From assembly GCA_036721445.1 (NCBI GenBank), contig DAIMKZ010000008.1, positions 1 to 37,987 on the forward strand: a stretch of 37,987 nt of DNA. Reading direction: 5' to 3'. Origin of the DNA: UBA4055 sp036721445. Lineage in GTDB: Bacteria > UBA4055. The first letter of the stretch is position 1. Every line of letters starts with the position of its first letter. The notes under the pieces were generated by a model. It saw only the letters and a list, made by a program, of their open reading frames with translations. It was not told the DNA's origin and ran no database searches. Below are positions 24,298 through 33,500 of the stretch, in pieces. The translations under genes and the position numbers were made by a program.

Positions 24298-24822
24298 ATG
24301 AACCGTTTTTTTAAACTGTTAAGGCAGAGAGCTGCATTCATCGGCGTTTCAGCATTTATAGTGATTGCAGACAGAATATCCAAGAACTATTTTGAAGATT
24401 ATCTTTCCGGTGTCGAAGGAAATTCTGTCAGGGCTCTGGGCGACAGTTTCGCCAGATTCACTCTGGCATACAATGAGGGGATCGCCTTCAGCATAGATCT
24501 TGGAGGGAGGTATATTCTTTCCACTGTCTCGGTGATCGCATCACTGGTACTCATATATCTGATCTTCAGCAGCGATATCAGCAAAAGAACGGAGTTATGG
24601 GCTCTCAGTCTGATCCTCGGCGGAGCGGCAGGCAATCTGATCGACAGGATAAGTACCGGAAGAGTGATCGATTTTATTGATTGTGATTTTCCTGACTTCA
24701 TTATGCAGAGGTGGCCGGTATTTAATCTTGCGGATTCGTTCATAACGGCTGGAATGGTCTTTCTTTTCATACACTTTATTTTCTTTGAAAAACGACCTGC
24801 CAAAACCGATGATTTATCTTGA
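24298..24822 (+). CDS. lspA: Lipoprotein signal peptidase II
   Basis: A 174-residue inner-membrane aspartic protease that cuts signal peptides from lipidated prolipoproteins. Its catalytic Asp pair is visible: Asp116 in GNLIDR and Asp146 in FNLADSFI. The conserved VIADRISK near the N-terminus and NEGIAF segment are also present, with four hydrophobic segments. I chose ATG 24298; an earlier in-frame start overlaps dksA and adds a non-family N-terminus. It follows dksA by 10 bases. The thrS promoter overlaps its stop codon. Confidence 0.95.
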   Translation: MNRFFKLLRQRAAFIGVSAFIVIADRISKNYFEDYLSGVEGNSVRALGDSFARFTLAYNEGIAFSIDLGGRYILSTVSVIASLVLIYLIFSSDISKRTELWALSLILGGAAGNLIDRISTGRVIDFIDCDFPDFIMQRWPVFNLADSFITAGMVFLFIHFIFFEKRPAKTDDLS

Positions 24823-24847
24823 CATAAAAGATGATATTGACTATATT
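24819..24847 (+). promoter_or_regulatory. Sigma-70 promoter of the thrS operon
   Basis: TTGACA (24819-24824) and TATATT (24842-24847) are 17 bases apart, overlapping the end of lspA. A second candidate, TTGACT (24837-24842) with TAAACT (24860-24865), lies just downstream. Confidence 0.75.
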
Positions 24848-24869
24848 ATCAGGCTTTTGTAAACTATAA

Positions 24870-24886
24870 GGGCATATGGAATGCCC
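24870..24886 (+). promoter_or_regulatory. Hairpin in the thrS leader
   Basis: GGGCAT (24870-24875) and ATGCCC (24881-24886) close a 5-base loop ATGGA, ending 15 bases before the thrS start. It could modulate ribosome access, as leader structures do for thrS in E. coli, but resemblance to a tRNA-Thr arm was not established. Confidence 0.4.
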
Positions 24887-24901
24887 GGCTAGAGGAAGAA
24901 A

Positions 24902-26833
24902 ATGATCAAAGTAAAATTCCCCGACGGGAATGTAAAGGAATACGCTGAAGGAACTCTTGCTATTGAAGTAGCGAAGAGTATAAGTCCTTCTTTGGCAAAA
25001 GAAGTGATCGCGGTTCAGATAGACGGTAAATTAAAAGACCTGGGTTCAGTACTTGAATCGGACTGCTCTGTAAAATTCATAAAGTTCTCCGATCCGGAAG
25101 GTAAGGATGTTTACTGGCATTCAACATCCCACATAATGGCTCAGGCGGTAGTAAGGCTCTTTCCGGGAACAAAGGTCGCGATAGGTCCGTCCATAGAGCA
25201 GGGTTTTTATTACGATTTCGAGCATGAGCCTTTCACTGACGACGAATTGGAAAAAGTAGAAAAAGAAGTTCAGAAGATCATAAAGGAAAATCAGAAATTC
25301 GAAAGGAAGGTCGTGAGCAGAAATGAAGCGCTCGATTTTTTCAGTTCGAAGAATGAGATATACAAGGTCGAGCTGATAGAAGCTCTGCCTGAAGGTGAAA
25401 CAATCTCCATGTACACTAACGGCGAATTCACAGACCTTTGCCGCGGACCGCACCTGATGGGCACGGGGTCGGTGAAGAAATTCAAAGTACTCTCAAGTTC
25501 CGGCGCGTACTGGAGAGGCGATTCAAAGAACGCGATGCTGCAGAGGATATACGGGATCAGCTTTCCGACCCAGGAAGAAATGGATTTTTTCTTAAAAGTC
25601 AGGGAAGAGGCTGAAAAGAGAGACCACAGAAGGATCGGAAGGGAACTTGATCTGTTCAGTTTCCATCCGGAAGCGCCCGGAATGCCTTTTTATCACCACA
25701 ACGGGATGATAGTAAAGCAGCTTCTGATTGATTACTGGAGATACGAGCATAACATTGACGGATATAAAGAGATACAGACCCCGCAGCTCATGAGCAAGAC
25801 CCTTTGGGAGACTTCGGGACACTGGTTCAACTACAAAGAGAACATGTTCACCACCGAGACCGAGGGAACTGAATTCGCGGTCAAGCCGATGAACTGCCCG
25901 GGCGGAATGCTCTGGTATAAAGCCGGACTTCATTCATACAGGGAATTACCGATGCGTATTTCCGAGCTGGGTCATGTGCACAGAAAAGAGTTTTCCGGTG
26001 CACTTACAGGCCTGTTCAGGGTCATGGCTTTTACTCAGGATGATGCCCATATATTCATGACCCCTTCACAGATAAAACAGGAGATTCTTGGAGTAATAAG
26101 GCTGACCGACAGGATATACAGGACTTTCGGACTTGAGTATTCTCTTGCGCTCTCGACAAGAGGTGATAAATACATAGGTGATCTCGAGAACTGGGAAGTG
26201 GCTACGAACGGACTCAAAGCGGCTCTTGACGAATACGGTATGCCTTACGTTGTGAACGAAGGCGATGCGGCGTTCTACGGCCCGAAAATAGATATTTACG
26301 TTAAAAACGCTCTAGGAAAGGCATGGCAGTGCGGTACTGTACAGCTTGACATGAACCTGCCCGAAAGATTTGACCTGACCTACGTCGATGAAAATTCGGA
26401 TAAGAAAAGGGTTATAATGATCCACAGAGCGCTTTACGGATCGATCGAAAGGTTCCTTGGAATAATTCTCGAGCATTTCGGCGGTTTCTTCCCGTTATGG
26501 CTTGCCCCGGTTCAGGTAATTATAATGCCGGTCAGCGAAAGATTCAATGATTTTGCTTCTGAGGTTAGAAATAAGCTTACTGAAGCCGGATTCAGAGTAG
26601 AGTTCGATGAAAGGAGTGAAAAGATCGGATACAAGATCAGAGAAGCGGAAGGCGTCAAGAAAGTTCCGTATATGCTCGTGATCGGAGAAAAAGAAAAAGA
26701 TACAGGTGCCTTTACTGTCAGGCAGCATAAAAAAGGCAATATAGGCGAATTCTCACTTTCCGACTTCATAGAGAAAATCCGAAATGAGGCGGGAAAAAGA
26801 ATACTTCCTGAAGGTTACAAAATTGAAATATAA
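24902..26833 (+). CDS. thrS: Threonyl-tRNA synthetase
   Basis: A 643-residue class II synthetase with full domain order: TGS domain (1-60), editing domain with HSTSHIMAQAV (about 73-84), catalytic core holding MNCPGG with the zinc Cys at about 332, and a C-terminal anticodon-binding domain from about 540. AGAGGAAG precedes the ATG. It heads the conserved thrS-infC-rpmI-rplT operon. The Ile codons are 25 ATA, 12 ATC, 9 ATT by my count, a useful contrast with ileS. Confidence 0.97.
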   Translation: MIKVKFPDGNVKEYAEGTLAIEVAKSISPSLAKEVIAVQIDGKLKDLGSVLESDCSVKFIKFSDPEGKDVYWHSTSHIMAQAVVRLFPGTKVAIGPSIEQGFYYDFEHEPFTDDELEKVEKEVQKIIKENQKFERKVVSRNEALDFFSSKNEIYKVELIEALPEGETISMYTNGEFTDLCRGPHLMGTGSVKKFKVLSSSGAYWRGDSKNAMLQRIYGISFPTQEEMDFFLKVREEAEKRDHRRIGRELDLFSFHPEAPGMPFYHHNGMIVKQLLIDYWRYEHNIDGYKEIQTPQLMSKTLWETSGHWFNYKENMFTTETEGTEFAVKPMNCPGGMLWYKAGLHSYRELPMRISELGHVHRKEFSGALTGLFRVMAFTQDDAHIFMTPSQIKQEILGVIRLTDRIYRTFGLEYSLALSTRGDKYIGDLENWEVATNGLKAALDEYGMPYVVNEGDAAFYGPKIDIYVKNALGKAWQCGTVQLDMNLPERFDLTYVDENSDKKRVIMIHRALYGSIERFLGIILEHFGGFFPLWLAPVQVIIMPVSERFNDFASEVRNKLTEAGFRVEFDERSEKIGYKIREAEGVKKVPYMLVIGEKEKDTGAFTVRQHKKGNIGEFSLSDFIEKIRNEAGKRILPEGYKIEI

Positions 26834-26853
26834 ACTAACTGAAGAGGTGCGGT

Positions 26854-27396
26854 ATTAAAAAAGGCTTCGCTTTTAAAAAGAAAGATGAAAATGATCTCAA
26901 CATTAATGAGATGATAACTCACGAGAAAGTGAGACTGATAGACGAGAACGGGGAACAGCTTGGGATAGTCAGTTCTAAAGAGGCAAATGAGATTGCTGCA
27001 TCCAAAAGTCTGGACCTTGTTGAAATAGCTCCGACAGCAAAACCGCCTGTCTGTAAGATCATAGATTACGGTAAATTCCGGTATGAGCAGCAGAAGAAGG
27101 AAAAGGAGAGTAAAAAGAAGCAGCATACGGTTTCTCTTAAAACCATCAGGATAATGTCTGTCAATATCGACGACCATGACATCGAGATCAAGTCAAAGAA
27201 AGCGAGAGAATTTCTGGAGGAAGGCAATAAGGTCAAAGTTTTCCTGCAGTACAGGGGCAGGGAGATCGCCCACAGGGAGATGGGTATGGAGCTGTTGAAA
27301 ACTTTCTTCGGGTTCATTGAAGATATCGCAAAAATAGACAAAGAGATAGAACAGGAAGGTAACAGAAGAATTTCAATGATAATCACCAAAAAATAA
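26854..27396 (+). CDS. infC: Translation initiation factor IF-3 with AUU start
   Basis: A 180-residue factor that binds the 30S subunit and proofreads initiator tRNA. I start it at ATT 26854, four bases after GAGGTG, because this recovers the normal IF-3 N-terminus (NINEMITHEKVRLIDENGEQ). The first ATG in frame, at 26911, would remove part of the N-terminal domain and has no ribosome site. An AUU start is the well-known device by which IF-3 represses its own translation. The C-terminal domain (KTIRIMSVNIDDHDIEIK) and the end REMGMELL and RRISMIITKK are typical. It follows thrS by 20 bases. Confidence 0.92.
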   Translation: MKKGFAFKKKDENDLNINEMITHEKVRLIDENGEQLGIVSSKEANEIAASKSLDLVEIAPTAKPPVCKIIDYGKFRYEQQKKEKESKKKQHTVSLKTIRIMSVNIDDHDIEIKSKKAREFLEEGNKVKVFLQYRGREIAHREMGMELLKTFFGFIEDIAKIDKEIEQEGNRRISMIITKK

Positions 27397-27426
27397 CGCA
27401 GAAAAAACGGGTAAGGAGTAACGCAA

Positions 27427-27624
27427 ATGCCAAAGATCAAGTCACACAGGGCAGCCAGGAAAAGGATGAGACTTACTTCAAGCGGGAAAGTTAAGATCGG
27501 TTCCGCTTTCACAAGTCACCTTCTGACCAACAGGTCTGCTAAAAGGAAAAGAAAACTCAGAAGAGGAGGAATCCTGGCAGCAGTTGATTCCGTAAAAGCA
27601 AGACAATTAATAAAAGGCAGTTAA
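27427..27624 (+). CDS. rpmI: 50S ribosomal protein L35
   Basis: The 65-residue basic protein MPKIKSHRAARKRMRLTSSG continues with the family's KRKRKLRRG. It sits in the classic place between infC and rplT, 30 bases after infC with GGAG upstream. Length is normal. Confidence 0.97.
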   Translation: MPKIKSHRAARKRMRLTSSGKVKIGSAFTSHLLTNRSAKRKRKLRRGGILAAVDSVKARQLIKGS

Positions 27625-27650
27625 TAAACTGCTGAAACAAAGGAGCTAAA

Positions 27651-27995
27651 ATGCCAAGAGCTAACACAAGAGTAGCCTCCCGTAACCGCAGGAAAAAGGT
27701 CTTAAAGGCCGCCAAAGGTTATTGGGGAAGACGGAGTAAGCTGATAGAATCCGCTTACGACGCGACCAAGAAGGCGGGTCAGTACGCCTATAGGGACAGA
27801 AAAGTCAAAAAAAGAAAATTCAGAGAACTGTGGATAATCAGGATCAACGCGGCGGCAAGGCTTAACGGACTGTCGTATTCCGAATTTATGCACAAGCTAT
27901 CTCTTAAGAATATTGATCTGGACAGGAAAGTTCTTGCATCTATGGCGGTTGAAGATCCAGAAGGATTCAAAAAACTCGTTGACAGCGTTAAGTAA
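27651..27995 (+). CDS. rplT: 50S ribosomal protein L20
   Basis: A 114-residue ribosomal protein with the expected start MPRANTRVASRNRRKK, the AKGYWGRRSK block, and LWIIRINAAARLNGLSYSEF. L20 binds 23S rRNA early in assembly and in many bacteria represses its own operon. It is last in the operon, before a strong terminator. AGGAG precedes the ATG. Confidence 0.97.
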   Translation: MPRANTRVASRNRRKKVLKAAKGYWGRRSKLIESAYDATKKAGQYAYRDRKVKKRKFRELWIIRINAAARLNGLSYSEFMHKLSLKNIDLDRKVLASMAVEDPEGFKKLVDSVK

Positions 27996-27999
27996 CACA

Positions 28000-28027
28000 A
28001 AAAAAGGCGGTCCCGACCGCCTTTTTT
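28000..28027. terminator. Bidirectional terminator between rplT and rnc
   Basis: GGCGGT (28006-28011), loop CCCG, ACCGCC (28016-28021), with six A before and six T after. It can end transcription of both the ribosomal operon (plus) and the fatty-acid/rnc operon (minus). Confidence 0.88.
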
Positions 28028-28045
28028 GTTTATTAAAAACAAACC

Positions 28046-28843
28046 TTAAGTATCCTGTACAACATCTTTAATACTTTCTAATAATCCGGAGTTATCCGAT
28101 ATCATTTCGAGTGCTTTTGCGCTGGCTTCCTGCTCAGCTTTCTTTTTTGAATTAGATATTCCGCTCGCGATGACTCTTTCATTTATAATAACATTTACAG
28201 TAAATATCTTGTCATGTTCAGGACCTTCAGTATTTACTGTTTCATATCTTGGAGGAGGGTACCCGTAAGACTGAACAAGTTCGAGAAGCTCTGATTTGAA
28301 GTTCGAGAACTTCATGTCGGAGTAATTGTCAGCGTCGTTAGACAGGATCATCAGTTCGATCACCTTTTCGGCTTTTTCTATTCCTCCGTCCAGATATATC
28401 GCTCCTATCAGGGCTTCCATACAGTCTTCAAGGATCGAGTTTTTTTCCCTTCCTCCTGATCTTTCTTCGAATTCGCTCAGAAGAATGAACTTACCCAGAT
28501 CTATCTCTTTTGCTGTATTGCTCAGATTTTCTCCGGAGACCAGTACGGATCTCATTTTAGTTAGCTGACCCTCCTGCATCTCGGGAAATCTCTTGAAGAA
28601 GAATTTCCCTGTGATAAAATTAAGAACAGAATCTCCCAAGAATTCAAGCCTTTCATTGGAATCGGCTCTATGACCGTTCCCGTGTTTTGAAGTATAAGAT
28701 CTGTGCGTCAGCGCCTGGATCAGCAGCTGTTTATCTATGAACCTGTATGAAATAATATCCTCAAGCTCCCTGATGTTTTCAAGGAGCTTCTGAGGTATAT
28801 TCAGATCTCTGGAGAATAGTTTTAAGAAAAAATCACGCAGCAA
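28046..28843 (-). CDS. rnc: Ribonuclease III
   Basis: A 265-residue double-strand RNase that processes rRNA and structured mRNAs. The signature NERLEFLGDS (63-72) and the metal ligands in ILEDCMEALIGAIYLDGG (Asp140, Glu143) are present, and a dsRNA-binding domain fills residues 185-255 (FKSELLELVQSYGYPPPRYE, then SKKKAEQEASAKA). About 20 extra residues precede the domain. It is last in acpP-fabF-rnc, 2 bases after fabF, a conserved order. Confidence 0.96.
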   Translation of the reverse strand: MLRDFFLKLFSRDLNIPQKLLENIRELEDIISYRFIDKQLLIQALTHRSYTSKHGNGHRADSNERLEFLGDSVLNFITGKFFFKRFPEMQEGQLTKMRSVLVSGENLSNTAKEIDLGKFILLSEFEERSGGREKNSILEDCMEALIGAIYLDGGIEKAEKVIELMILSNDADNYSDMKFSNFKSELLELVQSYGYPPPRYETVNTEGPEHDKIFTVNVIINERVIASGISNSKKKAEQEASAKALEMISDNSGLLESIKDVVQDT

Positions 28844-28845
28844 TT

Positions 28846-30090
28846 TTATCCTTCAAACTTTTTTATGAGTATTGAAGCGTTGTGGCCGCCGAAACCGAAT
28901 GTATTGCTGATGGCGTATCTGACAGTTCTTTTTGCGAACTTGTGAGGTGTATAGTCAAGATCGCATACCGGCAGATCGGGATTATCCAGATTAATTGTCG
29001 GATGAACGGTGTCTGTCTGGACCGCTTTTATCGTTCCTATAAGTTCTACCGCTCCTGCCGCTCCGAGAAGATGACCTGTCATTGATTTTGTGGAATTTAT
29101 CGCGATCTTGTAAGCGTGTTCTCCGAATGCTTTTTTTATTCCGACGGTCTCAGCGTAATCGCCTGTAGGCGTTGCGGTTCCGTGTGTGTTTATGTGGTCA
29201 ATATCTTCAGGTTTTAGTCCGGCATCGGCAACAGCCGAAAGCATAGCCCTTTTTGCGCCGTTGCCTTCAGGATCGGGCGCTACGATATCTTTAGCATCTC
29301 CGGAGAAACCTATCCCGGCCAGTTCTGCATATATTCTGGCGCCTCTTTTAACAGCATGTTCGTATTCTTCCAGGATGAGCATACCTGCACCTTCTCCCAT
29401 AACAAACCCGTCCCTGTCTTTATCAAAAGGTCTGCTTGCATGAACAGGATCATCGTTCCTCGAAGATAGAGCTTTCATATTCGCAAAACCTGCGATCGCC
29501 AAATCGGTTATTACAGCTTCAGCGCCTCCGCAGACAGCAAAGTCAGCGTCGCCATACTGGATAGTTCTGAATGCCGTTCCGATCGCGTGACCCGATGATG
29601 CGCAGGCGGAAGTAAGTGAATAGTTCGGTCCTTTAAGATCCCATTTCATGGAAATTCTTCCGGCCGCAATATCGGAGATCATCATTGGAATGAACAGAGG
29701 GCTGACCCTCCTGGGACCTTTTTCCAGAAGTACTTTATAATTCGCCTGCCATGTTTCCATTCCTCCTATTCCTGATGCCGTTAATACTGCAAATCTGTTC
29801 CTGTCAACAGAATCCAGGTCCAGACCGGAATCTTTTATTGCTCCTTCAGCGGCGATCAAAGCATATTGAGTGAATCTGTCAAGCCTTTTTGCCTCGTTTC
29901 TTTCAAAATAAGTCTCAGGATCGTAGTTCTTTATCTCCCCGGCTATCTGAACAGACAGTTCGGAAGGATCAAATCTTTCAATTTTAGATATTCCGGAAAC
30001 CCCGTTCAGGAGATTATCGTAAAACTCCTCGACATTCTTGCCTGTCTGAGTAAAAACCCCCATTCCGGTCACAACCACTCTTCGTTTCAT
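28846..30090 (-). CDS. fabF: 3-oxoacyl-ACP synthase II
   Basis: A 414-residue condensing enzyme of fatty-acid elongation. The Cys-His-His triad is seen as Cys163 (SACASSGHA), His in HINTHGTATPTGD (about 303) and His in KSMTGHLLGAAGA (about 339). The ATG at 30090 matches the family start MKRRVVVTGMG; an in-frame TTG nine bases earlier is less likely. It follows acpP after an intervening terminator, which would lower its level relative to acyl carrier protein. Confidence 0.96.
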   Translation of the reverse strand: MKRRVVVTGMGVFTQTGKNVEEFYDNLLNGVSGISKIERFDPSELSVQIAGEIKNYDPETYFERNEAKRLDRFTQYALIAAEGAIKDSGLDLDSVDRNRFAVLTASGIGGMETWQANYKVLLEKGPRRVSPLFIPMMISDIAAGRISMKWDLKGPNYSLTSACASSGHAIGTAFRTIQYGDADFAVCGGAEAVITDLAIAGFANMKALSSRNDDPVHASRPFDKDRDGFVMGEGAGMLILEEYEHAVKRGARIYAELAGIGFSGDAKDIVAPDPEGNGAKRAMLSAVADAGLKPEDIDHINTHGTATPTGDYAETVGIKKAFGEHAYKIAINSTKSMTGHLLGAAGAVELIGTIKAVQTDTVHPTINLDNPDLPVCDLDYTPHKFAKRTVRYAISNTFGFGGHNASILIKKFEG

Positions 30091-30119
30091 ATCTCTCAAC
30101 CCGTTTTAGTTTTACATGA

Positions 30120-30151
30120 TAAAAAATAAGGGAATTCAATTCCCTTATTTT
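30120..30151 (-). terminator. Terminator or attenuator between acpP and fabF
   Basis: A 13-base stem (AAAATAAGGGAAT at 30123-30135 with its complement at 30139-30151) closes a 3-base loop and on the minus strand leads into a run of T. It probably lets some transcription through to fabF-rnc, giving more acpP message. Confidence 0.75.
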
Positions 30152-30171
30152 ATGTCTATTTATATCAACGA

Positions 30172-30408
30172 TTACTCGCCGAGCTGTTTTTTGATAAATT
30201 CAATTGCAGAACCTACGGTCGTTATCTTTTCAGCGTCTTCCTCTTCTATTTTGATGTCGAACTCGTCCTCGAATTTCATAACAAGCTCTACAGTTGCGAG
30301 AGAATCTGCTCCAAGATCGTTTATGAAAGATGCTCCCGGAACTACAGCTGCTTCCTCAACTCCAAGTTCGTCCATGATAATTTCTTTTACCCTTTGTTCT
30401 ACCGACAT
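30172..30408 (-). CDS. acpP: Acyl carrier protein
   Basis: A 78-residue acidic carrier with the phosphopantetheine site GADSLATVEL, Ser36. It shuttles acyl chains in fatty-acid synthesis. It is first in acpP-fabF-rnc, with GGAG before the ATG and a near-consensus promoter at 30446-30474. Length and composition are normal. Confidence 0.97.
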   Translation of the reverse strand: MSVEQRVKEIIMDELGVEEAAVVPGASFINDLGADSLATVELVMKFEDEFDIKIEEEDAEKITTVGSAIEFIKKQLGE

Positions 30409-30445
30409 TTTTATCTCCTTGATTGTTTGTTTTAAAAACGACTGA

Positions 30446-30474
30446 AATATAAATCCTGCGTTTTTCTAAGTCAA
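30446..30474 (-). promoter_or_regulatory. Sigma-70 promoter of acpP
   Basis: On the minus strand TTGACT (30474-30469) and TATATT (30451-30446) are 17 bases apart, about 37 bases before the start codon. Confidence 0.78.
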
Positions 30475-30565
30475 GAAATTTATCTTTTATTATTTTTAAG
30501 ATGACTTTTAGCATTGACTTAGAGGTTTTATTAAAGTAGTTTTAGGCAAAAATATGGAGAATTTG

Positions 30566-33500
30566 ATGAATAAACTGTTTGTAAATCTGATCCCGGCGGT
30601 TCTACTGATGTCAGGAATATCATTTTTTGCGGCCGCAGAAAATTACAGTAAGGAGTATTCTGAAATATCTGAAACACTCTCAGAGATCAATTTCAGTTTT
30701 GACAAGATAAATACAGAGACAGTAGAGGTCGACGGACAGTTTTTCACTCGGATCGCATTTTCCGGCGGAGTGACAACTGCCCAAAAAGGTTTTGCGGAAC
30801 TGCCTGTTTTAAGCGCATCAGTTCAGGTAGATGATCTTTATGATATTATTATTTCGTCAGTTGAAGGTGACTATGAAGAGATCGAACTGGAATATCCGCT
30901 TCTGCCTTCAAGAGGAACGATATACAGAAATCAGGACCCGGCATCAGTACCTTACGAAACCGATCCTGAGTCTCTGACAGACTTGATGTATCCTCTTTCA
31001 TCAGCCGACATCACCGAACCATTCATATTCAGAGATACCAGAGGAGTCAGCGTTTATGCTTACCCTGTCAGATATAACGCGGCTAAAAGAATTGTAAGAA
31101 TATACAAAAAACTTAGTGTGAAACTTGCTCAAGATATTTTATCCTCCACAAATCCGTTAAACATAAGATCCGAAAAGATCGATCCCGCAATGAATAATAT
31201 GTACAGCTCATTATACATTAATTATAATGAACAGAAATTTGCCCACCAGCTTTCGGAACTTGGAGACATCCTTGTTATAAGTACTTCAAGAGACACGGAA
31301 GCGATCAGGCCTTACATAGAATGGAAAAGGCAGAAAGGATTCGATGTAAAGAGTATTACGGTCGATACAGGAACAAATGTAAAAGCTGTAATTCTGCAGG
31401 AGTATCAGCTGAACCCCGATATTCTCTATGTTCAGCTCGTTGGCGACTGGGCGGATATAAGATCAGATCTCGGACCCGACAGTTCACCTACTGACCCGAT
31501 GCTCGGATGCGTTTCCGGGACAGATTTATACCCGGAACTAATTATCGGACGCTTCTCAGCGGAATCAGCTGCTGATGTTACGACCCAGGTAGATAAGACT
31601 ATATCATATGAAAAAGCTCCGGAGATTTCAGGCACTTGGTACAAATCAGGTCTCGGCATTGGATCTCCTGAGGGTGAAGGAATAGGTGATGACGGCGAAA
31701 TTGATTATGAGCATATTGACGTGATCAAAGAGAACAAACTGATACCGTTCACTTATAACACAGTTAACGAAGCTTACGGGAATCCTACTGCCGCTACAGT
31801 TGCAAGTTATATCAATTCGGGTCTGAGCATTATTAATTATTGCGGTCACGGGTCTAACACTTCTTGGGGAACCTCGGGATACAGCAATACTAACGTGAAC
31901 AGTTCGACTAACGGCTCTAAGCTTCCGGTAATATTCTCTGTAGCGTGTGTTAACGGCGCTTTTCACTCGGGGACCTGCTTTGCGGAAGCGTGGCTCAGAA
32001 AATCAGGCGGAGGAGCCGCTGCAGCACTGATGTCAACTATCAACCAGCCGTGGGTGCCGCCTATGAGGGGTCAGGATTATATGAACGATATACTCACAGG
32101 CGGGTATGATTATTCTTCTAATCCCGGAAACGGAACATCAACGGTTTCGGCAGATCAGCGTACTACTTTCGGATCTGTTGCGATGAACGGATGTGTTCTG
32201 ATGCTGGCTCAAAGCGCCGACAGTGAAACTCAGAATACAATAAAAACTTGGACGGTTTTCGGAGACGCTTCTCTGCAGATAAGGACCGATGCCCCAAAGC
32301 TTATTGAGAATACTAACCAATTCGTATTCCCTGAACTTTATTCTACAAGAGTTGTTTCTTCCGGAGATCCGGTCGAAGGTGCAGTCGTGTCTCTTTTTCA
32401 GGGAGAGATTTCATTCTCCGGTGTAACTGATGCTAACGGCGAAGTGACTGTTGCTCATCCTTTCGTTGATGGCGAGGTGATAATTACAGTGTCCGGTTTT
32501 AACCTTGAAACCATACAGGTCCCGGTTTCTGTGCAGGCTCCTGAGGGTCCGTGGCTCAAGGTAGATGATTATTCATTCAGCACTAATTTTAGCGGTGAAA
32601 TATCAAACGCGCTGCTGACTGTTAAGAATATAGGTCTGCAGAGCAGCGAGAGCATAAGTATGAAGGTCTCAACTGAAAGTCCGTATATAACTATGATAAA
32701 TGACGAATACAATTCTGATGCTTTGATAATAGAGTCTGGCGGATCGGTTTCGGCAGACAGTATCTCTTTCGAGATATCTGCAATGACACCGGATCAGGAG
32801 AGGATACTTTTTTATGCGGATATAACGGATTCTTATTCGAAAAGAACTTACAGGTCGAATATATATCTTACAGTAGGATCACCTGAGCTTGAGATCACTC
32901 ATATTTTCAGCACGCCTACAGCTTTACAGGGGATCACAAGGACAGTTACATTTAATATTGAAAATACAGGTCATGCCCCGATTACGGACCTTACAGCGGA
33001 TCTTTTTCAGACAACTTCATTTGATGTGGGGCTTACAGGCAGTGTTCATATAGATAGGATAGAGCCGGGATCGGTCTCTGAAGTTGCCTTTGAGTGCTCA
33101 TATGGGGAAGCAATACCTAATTCATCTTATGTTATGTATGAACTTTCTGTTAATTCGGCTTCGGACTACTCCGCGGTTTACAGTTATGACGAAGTTGTAG
33201 GTCTTACAGACGGCTTTGAAACGGGAGACTTTTTTGCCAACGAATGGGTACATTCAGGTGATGTTAACTGGGTGATCGATACTGCAGAATTTTACGAAGG
33301 GTCGTATTCTGCAAATTCTGGATCGGTCGGACATTCCCAGAGATCCATAATGACAGTAAGCTTCGATTTCGTTGTTGACGGAAAGATCTCATTCTTCAGA
33401 AAAGTATCTTCCGAATCCGGTTACGATAAGCTGAGTTTCTACATCGACGGCGCCTTTAAGAAAAACTGGAGCGGTATATCCGACTGGCTGAAATTCGAGT

